36,264 bases of DNA from Membranihabitans maritimus (GCF_021729145.1 NZ_JAJSLW010000033.1:1-36264), one strand, 5' to 3'; shown: positions 1-9,668, counted from the first letter of the stretch. The notes: generated by a model from the letters alone, not told the origin. Translations and numbers: made by a program.

Positions 1-70
<70 letters not shown>

Positions 71-211
71 TTTAGTTTATATATAATACCTAATAAAATC
101 AGGCACTACAATTTTGATTAATCTCCTTTGGCTCGTACTAGCAAAATTTAAAAAATTCGTTATCGAAACTCGTATTAAAATACTCGGTTTCTTACCTTGT
201 TTCTCCCAATC

Positions 212-222
212 TATCAAAGAAC
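212..222 (-). promoter_or_regulatory. boxA-like antitermination element in the rRNA leader
   Basis: On the minus strand the leader reads GTTCTTTGATA, close to the bacterial boxA core (TGCTCTTTGA/TAACA) bound by NusB-NusE for rRNA antitermination. It lies about 20 nt downstream of the proposed -7 box and about 140 nt upstream of 16S, where Bacteroidota rRNA leaders usually carry such a motif. The function is inferred from motif and position. Confidence 0.6.
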
Positions 223-241
223 TTTTCTTCAAAAGCGGTTG

Positions 242-274
242 CAAATATAGGAATATAAATTTTATATTTCCAAA
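242..274 (-). promoter_or_regulatory. rRNA operon promoter (Bacteroidota type)
   Basis: On the minus strand TTTG (274-271) is followed after 21 bp by TATATTTG (249-242), an excellent match to the Bacteroidota primary sigma consensus (TTTG, 19-21 bp, TAnnTTTG). It sits about 170 bp upstream of 16S, just before the boxA-like motif. The surrounding 71-386 stretch is very AT-rich and holds no convincing gene; it is the shared spacer between the rRNA operon and the divergent metallopeptidase gene. Confidence 0.75.
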
Positions 275-386
275 CTATTTTAAAAATAATTTCAACCACC
301 TTGATTTCCAAAAAGGGTAATAAATATACATATTCTCTATTAATTAAACAAATATATTTTTCAAATAAAAAAAACAAATCAGATAT

Positions 387-1142
387 ATGGCATACTCCCT
401 AGAAATAAAAATTAAAGATTTTTTTATTTTTTTTCAAATTCATCGAGAAAACAGAAAATCTGTTTCCTATTCTATCAGAAATGATAAAGTCATTATCAGA
501 CTACCAAACTTTATGAGTCAAAAAAAATCTCAAAATTATATAGATAAAGCGCCTGAGTGGGTACAAAAACAGCTACATAAAAATCCTAACCTTCATTACA
601 CCCTCCCCATTAAACCATATCCATCCGATTTTCAACTACTATTATGTGACCAAAAAGTATCTATCCATATTGATAGATCCCGGGATCAACAAAAACACAC
701 CCTTATCCTAAACGGAAAATATAAAGCCTCTACTCCTTCCTTTGGATCAAAATGGGAAGAATATACCTATATAAAAAAAGCACTTAGTACCTTAACCAAG
801 AAAGTATTTGGGACGGCATTATCACAAGAAGTTCATTTTCTCCAAAAAAAATATTCAATAAAATCTTTTGAAAATCTTCGATTCAAATATAATTCCACCA
901 ATTGGGGAAGTTGCTCATCCAAAAACAATATCAATCTTAATACCAGGTTATGTCTCCTACCGAAAGAAACACGAACATATATTATATTACATGAAATGGC
1001 ACATCTATACCATATGAACCATTCCAATGCTTTTTGGAGGTGTGTGGAAACTTGGTGTCCTGACTATCCTAATCAAATAGCGTTTTTAAAAAAGAACGCT
1101 CATAAATTAGATTTTTACCCCTATTACACCTGGGAAAAATAG
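387..1142 (+). CDS. YgjP/SprT-like zinc metallopeptidase (DUF45 family)
   Basis: A 251-residue protein of the YgjP-like (DUF45) metallopeptidase family, a predicted cytoplasmic zinc protease of poorly known role. The C-terminal half has the family signature: NWGSCSS, then NLNTRL, then HEMAH at residues 202-206 followed by NHS, giving an HExxHxxxxxH zinc site with H202, H206 and H212 as ligands and E203 as the catalytic base. The usual Arg before WGSCS is Asn here. The N-terminal half fits the family's beta-rich region (IIRLP, then PEWVQKQL). There is no signal peptide. It is divergently oriented from the rRNA operon and stands alone. Its coding DNA looks more AT-rich than neighbouring genes. 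The ATG at 387 is used because stops lie upstream and no clear ribosome-binding site helps to decide. Confidence 0.85.
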   Translation: MAYSLEIKIKDFFIFFQIHRENRKSVSYSIRNDKVIIRLPNFMSQKKSQNYIDKAPEWVQKQLHKNPNLHYTLPIKPYPSDFQLLLCDQKVSIHIDRSRDQQKHTLILNGKYKASTPSFGSKWEEYTYIKKALSTLTKKVFGTALSQEVHFLQKKYSIKSFENLRFKYNSTNWGSCSSKNNINLNTRLCLLPKETRTYIILHEMAHLYHMNHSNAFWRCVETWCPDYPNQIAFLKKNAHKLDFYPYYTWEK

Positions 1143-1503
1143 CACATAAAAAAGGAAGTCGGTAATAATAAAAGGAAAAGGGACATTCACACAAAGGCAT
1201 ATCTACAAAACTCTTTTTACCTGGGGAAAAAGTAGGATTTCCCCTGATAGTACCCCCGTGTCATTAGTAAGGAAAATCTTGTCACTCGAAGAATAACCAT
1301 TACGTTCGGGTCAAATGCCATTCGAAACGTTCAATTGCATACAATTTTGGGTATTTAAAAAGCCGCAGAGAAAGTATTACAGGGATTCCGTCAAGAAATT
1401 CGGATGGGTTCCCCTTATATCTATATCCCAAATCATTCAGGCTTTATAATACAACAGAGAGGCCCATGGGTAGGATTAGCGATGTAGACAAGAAGAGGTT
1501 CCT
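1143..1503. other. 361-bp intergenic region, possible decayed coding remnant
   Basis: The region separates the convergent metallopeptidase gene and parvulin cassette. No intact gene is present. The + strand frame from 1251 to 1520 translates to protein-like sequence (for example RQEIRMGSPYIYIPNHSGF and RGPWVGLAM) but is broken by TAA at 1356 and TAG at 1485, and has no start. I do not recognise the family, and no clear terminator hairpin was found. Confidence 0.35.
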
Positions 1504-2880
1504 CTATGGCTGACTGGTAAAAAGATTTACCCTTCTCCACTTTTCCATAGTCTCACATTCAGATATGTACTCCGGATTGATCTCAATAAATGTTTCGGTG
1601 ATCTTTCCATCCAGCCATTGATCCAGATACATCTGCTGGCGTTGTTGGACAGCTGCAGTTTTAATCTTGTCATAATCCTCGCCCAGATTGGCTGTATGTG
1701 GCTTTGAACGGGAAAACAATTTAATGATCCTCAAAGAATAAGATCTTGAATATTGGTCATATTGCTCTATTGGCCGGGTTACTCCACCTACATCAAGGGT
1801 GTCAATAGCAAAGAAAACATCCGTTTCAACATCCGGAGTTTCAAAAAAAGTATTACCCGTTTTGGGATTGGTCATTCTCCCGCCATTGTGGAAGGACTGT
1901 GTCTTATCGGATCCAAATTTTCTAACCGCAATTTCCCAGGGTACGGAGTCACGAAGAATCAATGTCCGGATGGAATCCAATTTGGCACTTGCTTTTTCGA
2001 CATCAGCTTCGGTAATTTCAGGCTTGATCAAAATATGCTCAACGTGAATCCTGTTACCCCTTCTTTCCAGCAGCCTAATCAAATGAAAACCAAATTCAGA
2101 TTCAACTATATCCGAGATCTCTCCATTTTCTAAGTTAAATGCCGCCGCTTCAAATTCGGGAACAAATTGTCCACGTGCCTGCCATCCCAAGTCTCCACCC
2201 ATCCTGGCAGAACCAGGGTCGTCCGAATGCTTTCTCGCCAGCTCATTAAATGAAACTCCATCCTCGATTTGATTCTGTATATCTACGATTTGGGCAATGG
2301 CTTTATCGCGTTCATCCTGATTCACTTCAGGGAACATAAGTAGTTCCCCAACTTCAACTTCTGCGTTAAAAAACGGTAGTGAGTCCTGAGGAATTGATTC
2401 GAAATAGTTAATAACCTCCCGGGGGGTAATTTGTACATTTTCGAGTATTTTACTTCGCATCTGGTTAGCCATCATCTGATCACTAAGATCCTTACGCATC
2501 ATATTTTTGACCTGGGTAACCGTTTTACCGTAATAATTTTGAAATCGCTCTACATCTCCGTTCATAGTTTGAAGAATGTAATCGATCTTAGCCTGTAATT
2601 GTCCTTCTACCTGTTCGGGGGCAACTATCACACTATCCACTTTGGCCTGGTCAATCAATAGTTTCTGTAGAAACAAATCTTCAACGACCTGACACTCCTG
2701 GGTTTGAGTCAAACCACCATTGACAGCTTCCTGATAGTCCAGGTTACTTTGAATCTCTGAAGATAATAATATTTCACCTCCCAATTTAGCGGCCAATTGC
2801 TCGAGCACTATTCCTTCTCCCTGTCCCCAGCTAAATGTAACCGATAATAACGTAACTAATATAATATGGCTAATTCTCAT
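1504..2880 (-). CDS. surA: SurA-like periplasmic peptidyl-prolyl isomerase (two parvulin domains)
   Basis: A 458-residue periplasmic chaperone/prolyl isomerase. It has a signal peptide (residues about 1-20, ending SWGQ), a SurA N-terminal-like helical region (about 25-165), a first PpiC/parvulin domain (about 175-272, with GGDLGW and FGFHLIRL) and a second (about 278-385, starting IHVEHIL). This is the SurA architecture, so the likely role is folding and delivery of outer-membrane proteins. It is the last gene of a three-gene leftward unit and overlaps the preceding lipoprotein gene by 11 bp, suggesting translational coupling. Which parvulin domain is catalytically active cannot be read from sequence alone; in E. 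coli SurA only one is. Confidence 0.88.
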   Translation of the reverse strand: MRISHIILVTLLSVTFSWGQGEGIVLEQLAAKLGGEILLSSEIQSNLDYQEAVNGGLTQTQECQVVEDLFLQKLLIDQAKVDSVIVAPEQVEGQLQAKIDYILQTMNGDVERFQNYYGKTVTQVKNMMRKDLSDQMMANQMRSKILENVQITPREVINYFESIPQDSLPFFNAEVEVGELLMFPEVNQDERDKAIAQIVDIQNQIEDGVSFNELARKHSDDPGSARMGGDLGWQARGQFVPEFEAAAFNLENGEISDIVESEFGFHLIRLLERRGNRIHVEHILIKPEITEADVEKASAKLDSIRTLILRDSVPWEIAVRKFGSDKTQSFHNGGRMTNPKTGNTFFETPDVETDVFFAIDTLDVGGVTRPIEQYDQYSRSYSLRIIKLFSRSKPHTANLGEDYDKIKTAAVQQRQQMYLDQWLDGKITETFIEINPEYISECETMEKWRRVNLFTSQP

Positions 2881-3784
2881 ACTTAATAATCTTATTATTT
2901 GATGCAGCTTCCTGATATAAATCTTCTTTTATCTTTTCCAACCACTTCATTTTCCTTCTTTGCAAAATGGTCTTATGAGCAAAATTGCGAATATAGGAAA
3001 GTGGGGCATCATCTGTTTCTTCTGCAATTTCAATTATCTTCAAAAAATAGTAACTTTCCTGGTCTTCTAATTCAAGTCGATGACTTTTCTTCAACAAAGA
3101 TAGGTTAATATTTTCTGGCAAAGCAGTTTGAAGCTCATCAATTGCATACCAGGAAGTATCGAGAATAAAATCCTCCGCATATAAATCCAGGTATTTAATC
3201 AAATCTATATTCATATTGACAGCATCATCCATTCCATCCCACAATTTTTTCACTTCATTATATGAATCCTCTATAGAATTCTTAGGAAAAACAGCCAGGT
3301 TAAACTTGGCGATCGGCTTCTTGAGTTTGAATTGCCCGGGATTCTCTTCAAAAAACGTCTGAACTTGCTCTTTTGTCACAGTAGTGTCCGAAAATTGTTG
3401 TAATAATTTCTCCTCATACTCATGTAAAATCAATGATTCCCTGTAATCTTCTACCAATCTTTCTATCTCCTCCCGATCAATCGCATCCTTTTTCCCATTG
3501 TACAGGAGAACTTGTTTCCTTGTCCAACGGTCCACCAGGGCATTGGCAATCAATGTACTGTCATCACTCTTTGCATTATCCGGCATCATATCTTTCAATT
3601 CTTCTGAGAAAAGCTTTTCACCAAATACCTCAGCTATTACATCACCCTTATCCACATCAGGATCAACCATTTTATCCGAGCACGACAGCGAAATTAATAG
3701 TATTATCGCCACGAAACAAAAACCAAACGAAAAATTAAGATTTAACAAGAGACTGAAAAACGTTCTCATTGACATCGACTTCAT
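2870..3784 (-). CDS. SurA/PpiC-related lipoprotein without a recognisable parvulin domain
   Basis: A 304-residue predicted lipoprotein: a hydrophobic N-terminal segment ends in ISLSC with the lipidated Cys at about residue 35, assuming the first Met. Met4 or Met6 are alternative starts. Much of the first 50 bp overlaps the upstream parvulin gene. The body has SurA-N-like features (VDRWTRKQVLLYNGKK and TVTKEQVQTFFEENPGQFKL), but I see no GGxLG or FGxHII parvulin hallmarks. It is probably a chaperone-like helical protein working with its two parvulin neighbours in the periplasm. Its position between two PPIase genes supports this; its own activity is unknown. Confidence 0.75.
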   Translation of the reverse strand: MKSMSMRTFFSLLLNLNFSFGFCFVAIILLISLSCSDKMVDPDVDKGDVIAEVFGEKLFSEELKDMMPDNAKSDDSTLIANALVDRWTRKQVLLYNGKKDAIDREEIERLVEDYRESLILHEYEEKLLQQFSDTTVTKEQVQTFFEENPGQFKLKKPIAKFNLAVFPKNSIEDSYNEVKKLWDGMDDAVNMNIDLIKYLDLYAEDFILDTSWYAIDELQTALPENINLSLLKKSHRLELEDQESYYFLKIIEIAEETDDAPLSYIRNFAHKTILQRRKMKWLEKIKEDLYQEAASNNKIIKYEN

Positions 3785-5714
3785 ATTTGGATTTTAATTC
3801 TGCAATCCAATCTTCTTCAAGAAATATTTGGTAATCAGACATTACCTCCCCTTTCGCCTCCTGAAATTTTAAAGGCATGGCTTTACCTACCTCCTGAATT
3901 TTCAAAACAGTAGTAGATCCTTTTTCTGCATCTTTTATCATATCCATGTCTCCGATCGAAAGTTCCTTGTCTGCAAAATATTCCTCCTTTAATTCATTCT
4001 CCTTCATTTCCATTTTATCATAAGAAATTACTTTCGCTGCTTTATTCAATTTTTTCAGGACCTTTTCAGGAGATTTTTTCCTGATTCTTTTTGCTACCTT
4101 TTCAATAACCCTTTCGTCAGTACTATTGATTGTAAATTTTGAAACAGTAATATCCCTTGGGGAATAGTATTCACTTTTATGGTCTTCATAATAGTTCTTT
4201 AACCCTACTGTGTCAGATCCGGCCTTATCCCAAATACGCTCCTTCGAAACCTCGAACAACATAATTCCTTCCCGATATTCTCGCATTATTTCTTTGAATT
4301 CGGGATAATTTTCTTCCAGGTGGGCCTTCTCAAATTCCAATACCTCCCGGTCTATATAAGCATCAAAAATTTCCTGCATTGCCTCTTCCGGATTTCTAAC
4401 AGCCCGCGTCTGATACCTGGCATTCCGGTTTTTCTGCAGGTAAGTAGATAGATCCTTTAGCCTATACTCTTTATCCTGAATGGAAAAAAGAACCGGATTT
4501 TTGCTTACCTCGGGAGCATCCCATTTTAATTTAAAAACATCTTCAGAAAATACTTCCAGCAAATCTGAAGCTGTGATGTCTCCTATTTGATAGTTCTCTT
4601 TGGTCTTGATTTTATTTACCAGCGCTTTTTGGGCAATTTGAAACCGGTAATCATTTTGGATAATATTTTCAAGATAGTCCTTTTCCATAGCGTAAGAATC
4701 CAATGTATCGAGTTTGACACGTTGGATAATGTGCCAACCGTATTCAGTCTTCACAGGTAACGAATATCCACCGTCTTGGCTAATAGTAAAGGCGACATCT
4801 TCAAATTCGGGTGCAAATGTACCGGTGGTAAAAGCTCCTAGCATCCCGCCTTTATGGTTCGTATTTTTATCCTCACTGTACTTTTTAGCCAACTGTTGAA
4901 AGTCGGCACCTTCTTCCAACAATGAATAGATGCGGTCAATTTTCTGCTTACTGGTATCCGTACGGCTGGAGCGGCCGGTCCTAGCCAAAATATGACGGAT
5001 TGTCATTTCTCCTCTTGCGGGCCTTTTTCCTTCTACTTTGATTATGTGCAAACCCAGGGAGGATTCTACAGGTTCAGATATTTGTCCCACCGGTGTTTCA
5101 TACATAGCGGTTTCCAAATCGTAAAATCCGTTGGGAAGTTTAGCATACCGATATCCCAGGTGTCCTCCATTCGAAGTTACAGATTGGTCCTGGGAAAACC
5201 GCTTAGCCACCGTAGAAAAAGGAAGTCCTTCGGCAAGCGCATTTTTTGCCATCATTAGCCGATCGCGTACATTTTTAATTAAAGCTTCCGGGGCATTTTC
5301 AGGTATACGTATTAATATGTGACTTACATCTACTTCTTCTTTTTTCCGTTCGTACAGCTCCCGGGTTAAGTTATCCAGTACCGCTTTGTCGGACATATAA
5401 TTATTGGCCAGTTGTTCCCGATAATGATTCAACTCTTCCTGTAAGGCAGGATCATCATTGAGTCCCTGCGCTTTGGCATCAGCCACTTTTAATTTAAATT
5501 TCTTATACAACTCAAGAAACTCATCTAGCGAAGCTTCCGAAAAATCAGCAGAAGCACCGTTGCTTTTTTCATACACATATTTAAATTCTGAAATATGCAC
5601 CTTGTCATTTCCCACAGTAAAAAGCACGGGGTCTTCGCTATTGTCCTGAGCATTGAGATGGGGCAATACTAACAGGAATATAGTAAGAAAAGAAGATAAA
5701 CATCTTACCAACAT
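3735..5714 (-). CDS. periplasmic parvulin-type peptidyl-prolyl isomerase (PpiC/PpiD-like)
   Basis: A 659-residue secreted prolyl isomerase. The start at 5714 is chosen over an upstream in-frame ATG at 5792 because it gives a clean signal peptide (MLVRCLSSF through HLNAQ, about 23 residues). Two tandem PpiC domains follow: about 128-230 (VSHILI, GGHLGY, LGLHIIKVEGK) and about 237-345 (IRHILA, GGMLGAF, YGWHIIQR). A long charged C-terminal region (about 350-659) has no clear known domain. It is the first gene of the cassette; its 3' end overlaps the lipoprotein gene by 50 bp. The likely job is folding of exported and outer-membrane proteins. Confidence 0.88.
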   Translation of the reverse strand: MLVRCLSSFLTIFLLVLPHLNAQDNSEDPVLFTVGNDKVHISEFKYVYEKSNGASADFSEASLDEFLELYKKFKLKVADAKAQGLNDDPALQEELNHYREQLANNYMSDKAVLDNLTRELYERKKEEVDVSHILIRIPENAPEALIKNVRDRLMMAKNALAEGLPFSTVAKRFSQDQSVTSNGGHLGYRYAKLPNGFYDLETAMYETPVGQISEPVESSLGLHIIKVEGKRPARGEMTIRHILARTGRSSRTDTSKQKIDRIYSLLEEGADFQQLAKKYSEDKNTNHKGGMLGAFTTGTFAPEFEDVAFTISQDGGYSLPVKTEYGWHIIQRVKLDTLDSYAMEKDYLENIIQNDYRFQIAQKALVNKIKTKENYQIGDITASDLLEVFSEDVFKLKWDAPEVSKNPVLFSIQDKEYRLKDLSTYLQKNRNARYQTRAVRNPEEAMQEIFDAYIDREVLEFEKAHLEENYPEFKEIMREYREGIMLFEVSKERIWDKAGSDTVGLKNYYEDHKSEYYSPRDITVSKFTINSTDERVIEKVAKRIRKKSPEKVLKKLNKAAKVISYDKMEMKENELKEEYFADKELSIGDMDMIKDAEKGSTTVLKIQEVGKAMPLKFQEAKGEVMSDYQIFLEEDWIAELKSKYEVDVNENVFQSLVKS

Positions 5715-5913
5715 AATTGATGTATTTTTTTCAAATAAACTATGGAACGAATATAAAGTTATATTTTGTATAAAAAATAACCGTAAAACCAAAATTTGTA
5801 ATCGGCCGTTTTTCTCACTTTCGAAATGTCAAAACTTCGTAGCTTCTCATGAAGGTATAATTAATGAATTTGTATTTCTGGCTCCCGTATTCCTCTTCAA
5901 AGCTGATCACTCC

Positions 5914-8367
5914 CTAATCGTACACAAAAACCTTCTGCACTCTTCTGCCTATATTCGTCAATATCTCGTAGGGAATGGTTTCCGCGGCTCTGGCCAAAAA
6001 ATTAATGGAATGGTCTTCATTAAATACCACTACCTCATCCCCCTCTTTGGCAGGAGGATAATCCGTGAGGTCAATCATAGTCATATCCATACAAACATTC
6101 CCTATAGTAGGACATAAATGACCGTTAATAAGGACCGAGAACCGCCCATTTCCCGCCAATCGTATCAGGCCATCGGCATATCCCAGACTGATAACCCCTA
6201 TCCGCGAAGGACGGGTCAATTTCCCTTGCCTTCCATACCCAATGGTTTCACCTGCTTCGATTTCCTTAATTTGGGAAATCCTGCACTTCAAGGAGTGAAC
6301 GGGAGTCAGTAAAATGAATTCATTTACCCTGTCCATTCCCACTCCGTATATCCCAATGCCCAACCTCACCATATCAAACTGATACTCAGGATACCTTACA
6401 ATACCCCCAGAATTAAGAATATGCCTGTCAAAACGGATATCCAACTCTTTCATTATCAAGTCAGACATCTTCCGGTAATGTTCTATCTGACGAACCGTAA
6501 AATTATGGTGTTCCGGATCATCGCTTGCCGCTAAATGAGAAAATACCGACTGGATAACCAATACTTCTGTGCCTTTGAAGTACGCAATTAAATCAGACAA
6601 CTGGGTCTCCAAAAATCCAAGCCTGTGCATCCCCGTATCTAATTTCAAATGAACTTTTACACCGGAAAGCCCCCTTTTTGCCACATAATTTTCAAACCGC
6701 TCCAGTAAACTGAAGTTATATAATTCCGGTTCCAGGTCATAGTCCAACACCAATTCAAATTCCTGGGGATCCACATTCAATACCAATATCGGAAGGTCTA
6801 TTCCCGCTTTTCTCAATTCGACCCCTTCATCCACATACGCCACACCTAAATAATCAATCCGGCGGCCGGATAAATATTTCGAAATCCGGACAGCTCCTGC
6901 TCCATAGGCATTGGCCTTCACCATGACCATTATTTTTGTCTTAGGATTGAGAAAATTCTCAAAAGACTTGAGATTTTTACTCAAAGCTGATAGGTTGACA
7001 TCTAATACCGTACTGTGGGTCTGATCCTGGAGTGCATAAACAAAATCCCGTAAAGATTCATTTCTATCTCCTTGGACGAGAACCGCACTCTCTGCCCCCA
7101 GCGCTCTTTTAATCAGTGTAATGATTTTTGATTTCGGAACATTAATATTAAACCGGTCTTCATTTTTGAGACGAAGGTCCGCCGGCGGTAAAGAAGATAC
7201 AAAGATTTCCTGCATATAACCAAATGATAATATACGATCCATCATACGCCAAAAACCATCGGATTCAACAATGGGATTTGCTTTTGAAAAGACACCCCAA
7301 ATGGGTTTGTCCCCCGTAATTAATTTCAATTTTGAAAGGGTATTTCTAAAGGAGGCCAGGTCCGAAGATTGATTGTCGTGAAAAAGTGATATCCCCCTGA
7401 ATCCCGGAAAAGTCCTCAATCCCAGGTCTACTCCTGCCAAACGCTCCCAATCCAAATCCGCTTCAAAATTTCCCAGGGCATTTACAGCTGCAAGACACGC
7501 TACCTGCAGATCACGGATTCGGTTATTGGAAATGTGAAAAGGGTGCAGTAATTTCAACAATTCCCCTCTATAAAATACATCGACAAATTCTTCTTTTTGA
7601 CTCCCTATTGCCCGATTAAATGCATAATCAGCATCAAATTCATACCCCCTTGTAATTATTTTATTAGCACCTTCAATACTTAAGAATTTCTTACAATCAA
7701 AAGGGATAATATACTGCCTGGAATTGGTAAAGAGTTTTGCCAACTCCCTTGCCAATTCCTCTTTACCTGGAAAATTGCGATTGAACTCAGCATCTACATT
7801 AGTAATAATACCCAGGTCAGGTAATATCATATCAGCCAATTCATCCATTTCCCCCGGAGAGGAAATTCCCGCTTCAAAAATTCCCAGATTGTGATGGTCA
7901 CTAATTTCCAATAATGCGAGAGGGACTCCGAATGCCGAATTATAAGACCCGGGATTTTTCACAATAGTAAAACGACTTTTGAGAAGCTCGTACAACCATT
8001 CTTTCAAAGTGGTTTTGTACGTAGAACCGGTAATACCGATTACAGGGAAATTAAATTGCTTTCTGTGGTAAGTAGCTAGAGCTTGCAATGCTTTTACCGG
8101 ATCGGTAACAATTATAAAATTAGCATCAGAAAGATCGACTAAATCATCTTTGCGGTCACTAATAAAAAACCGTACTCCGTTTTCATATAAGGATCTTATA
8201 TATTGTCTTCCATGTTGCCTTTTTCCCGGAAGGGCAAAGAATAAAGATTTGGAAGGAACCGTTAGTTGCCGGCTATCAATAAGAGGAATTCTCACTTCTC
8301 CATCCTTTTGGATTCGATACTCACCTGTCCCCAATATTTGGATTACTTCAGAAAAAGCATACCTCAT
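5914..8367 (-). CDS. murF-alr: bifunctional MurF-alanine racemase fusion
   Basis: An 817-residue fusion typical of Bacteroidota. The N-terminal half (about 1-455) is a MurF ligase, which adds D-Ala-D-Ala to UDP-MurNAc-tripeptide using ATP; the C-terminal half (about 460-817) is alanine racemase, which makes the D-Ala. The Mur P-loop reads GITGSTYKTTLKEW with K118; the usual SNGKT is changed to STYKT. In the racemase, K484 in VKANAYGAG is the PLP lysine, IGYGR supplies the probable catalytic Tyr, and GYADG and CMDMTMIDL are family motifs. Its start overlaps the purD stop by 4 bp, so the two are co-transcribed. One polypeptide would couple D-Ala production to its use in the cytoplasm. Confidence 0.95.
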   Translation of the reverse strand: MRYAFSEVIQILGTGEYRIQKDGEVRIPLIDSRQLTVPSKSLFFALPGKRQHGRQYIRSLYENGVRFFISDRKDDLVDLSDANFIIVTDPVKALQALATYHRKQFNFPVIGITGSTYKTTLKEWLYELLKSRFTIVKNPGSYNSAFGVPLALLEISDHHNLGIFEAGISSPGEMDELADMILPDLGIITNVDAEFNRNFPGKEELARELAKLFTNSRQYIIPFDCKKFLSIEGANKIITRGYEFDADYAFNRAIGSQKEEFVDVFYRGELLKLLHPFHISNNRIRDLQVACLAAVNALGNFEADLDWERLAGVDLGLRTFPGFRGISLFHDNQSSDLASFRNTLSKLKLITGDKPIWGVFSKANPIVESDGFWRMMDRILSFGYMQEIFVSSLPPADLRLKNEDRFNINVPKSKIITLIKRALGAESAVLVQGDRNESLRDFVYALQDQTHSTVLDVNLSALSKNLKSFENFLNPKTKIMVMVKANAYGAGAVRISKYLSGRRIDYLGVAYVDEGVELRKAGIDLPILVLNVDPQEFELVLDYDLEPELYNFSLLERFENYVAKRGLSGVKVHLKLDTGMHRLGFLETQLSDLIAYFKGTEVLVIQSVFSHLAASDDPEHHNFTVRQIEHYRKMSDLIMKELDIRFDRHILNSGGIVRYPEYQFDMVRLGIGIYGVGMDRVNEFILLTPVHSLKCRISQIKEIEAGETIGYGRQGKLTRPSRIGVISLGYADGLIRLAGNGRFSVLINGHLCPTIGNVCMDMTMIDLTDYPPAKEGDEVVVFNEDHSINFLARAAETIPYEILTNIGRRVQKVFVYD

Positions 8368-9632
8368 AACAAATCAACGCCAATATCCCTCCGATAGTTT
8401 ATCCCTTCGAATTTGATTTTCTCTATTTCACGTAACGCCGAATTTCTGGCCTCATCAATCGTTTTTCCCTTAGCTGTTACAGCCAAAACCCGACCGCCAT
8501 TTGTTTGTATTTCCTCTCCCGAACGCTTGGTCCCGGCATGAAAAACCAATTCTTCGATGTTATCCAGCCCATCTATTTTTTTCCCTTTTTCATACCCCCC
8601 GGGGTACCCACCGGAAACGGCTACTATTGTACACACCGTATCGGGACTAAATCTGGATTCCATACCTTCTAATTCGCCTCTACTTGCCTTATCACATACT
8701 TCCAGCAAATCATTTTCCAGCCTCACAAAGACCGATTGAGTTTCCGGGTCCCCCATCCGACAATTATATTCAATTACTTTGGGTTCGCCATCTACATTAA
8801 TCAAACCAAAAAATATGAATCCCCGGTAGAGCATTTTTTCTTCGATAATCCCTTTTACGGTAGGTTCTATTATTTGAGATTGTACTTTTTCTTTTAATAC
8901 ACTATCGTAAAAAGGCACGGGGGATACACTTCCCATTCCTCCGGTGTTCAACCCGGTATCTCCTTCTCCGATACGCTTGTAATCTTTGGCTTCGGGAAGA
9001 ATTATAAAATCCTTCCCATCTACAAGTGCAAAAACTGAAAATTCAATTCCGTCAAGAAATTCCTCTATCACCACTTTTTCACTGGCATCACCAAATTTCC
9101 CTTTTAGCATTAAACCCAACTCTTTCCGGGCTTCCGCTATATCGTCTAAAATTAAAACCCCTTTACCCGCAGCCAATCCATCTGCTTTCAATACATAGGG
9201 AGGTTTCATTTTGTCCAGGAATGCATATCCTTCTTCCAGGTTGGAAGGTCCGACTTCCAAATATTGAGCTGTTGGAATTTCATATTTTTCCATAAAAGAT
9301 TTGGCGAATGACTTGCTACCCTCCAGTTGGGCAGCCTTCTTATCGGGACCAAGAATATTGACGTCCTGCAAATCCTTATCACCAAGGAAAAAATCCACGA
9401 TTCCATCTACTAGTGGAGCTTCCGGACCTACAATTACCAGATCAATATTATTATCCAATACGGCCTTTTTAATCATTTCGAAATCGCTTCCGATACCATC
9501 CAGATTTCTGCCCACTGTCTCTGTTCCGGCATTCCCTGGTGCCAGATAAAGTTGATCGCAGTTGGAACTCTGTGAAATTTTCCAGGCCATGGCATGCTCC
9601 CGGCCCCCTCCTCCCAAAATAAGAACGTTCAT
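8364..9632 (-). CDS. purD: phosphoribosylamine-glycine ligase (GAR synthetase)
   Basis: A 422-residue enzyme of de novo purine synthesis that joins 5-phosphoribosylamine and glycine with ATP to give GAR. The N-terminus has the hallmark GGGGREHA (residues 7-14), followed by PEAPLV and an ATP-grasp domain with VLKADGLAAGKGV and NTGGMGSVSP, then VIEYNCRMGDPETQ near the metal site. Length is normal and no key motif is missing. It is the first gene of a two-gene leftward unit with murF-alr (4-bp overlap). A Bacteroidota-type -7 box lies 29 nt upstream. Confidence 0.97.
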   Translation of the reverse strand: MNVLILGGGGREHAMAWKISQSSNCDQLYLAPGNAGTETVGRNLDGIGSDFEMIKKAVLDNNIDLVIVGPEAPLVDGIVDFFLGDKDLQDVNILGPDKKAAQLEGSKSFAKSFMEKYEIPTAQYLEVGPSNLEEGYAFLDKMKPPYVLKADGLAAGKGVLILDDIAEARKELGLMLKGKFGDASEKVVIEEFLDGIEFSVFALVDGKDFIILPEAKDYKRIGEGDTGLNTGGMGSVSPVPFYDSVLKEKVQSQIIEPTVKGIIEEKMLYRGFIFFGLINVDGEPKVIEYNCRMGDPETQSVFVRLENDLLEVCDKASRGELEGMESRFSPDTVCTIVAVSGGYPGGYEKGKKIDGLDNIEELVFHAGTKRSGEEIQTNGGRVLAVTAKGKTIDEARNSALREIEKIKFEGINYRRDIGVDLL

Positions 9633-9660
9633 TCAAGATAGTTTTTTGAAAATAATGGCC

Positions 9661-9668
9661 CAAATATA
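9661..9668 (-). promoter_or_regulatory. candidate -7 box for purD-murF-alr
   Basis: On the minus strand TATATTTG matches the Bacteroidota TAnnTTTG consensus, 29 nt upstream of the purD ATG. No clean TTTG lies 19-21 bp further upstream (only an imperfect CTTTA), so the promoter call rests mainly on the -7 box and its position. Confidence 0.5.

Noticed and set aside
114-320. Open frame between the 16S gene and the metallopeptidase gene
   Set aside because: It covers the rRNA leader and promoter, is very AT-rich and has low-complexity, unconvincing protein sequence.
5653-6117. 154-codon plus-strand open frame spanning the start of the PpiC gene and the end of murF-alr
   Set aside because: Antisense to two well-supported genes and their spacer, with no family signature.
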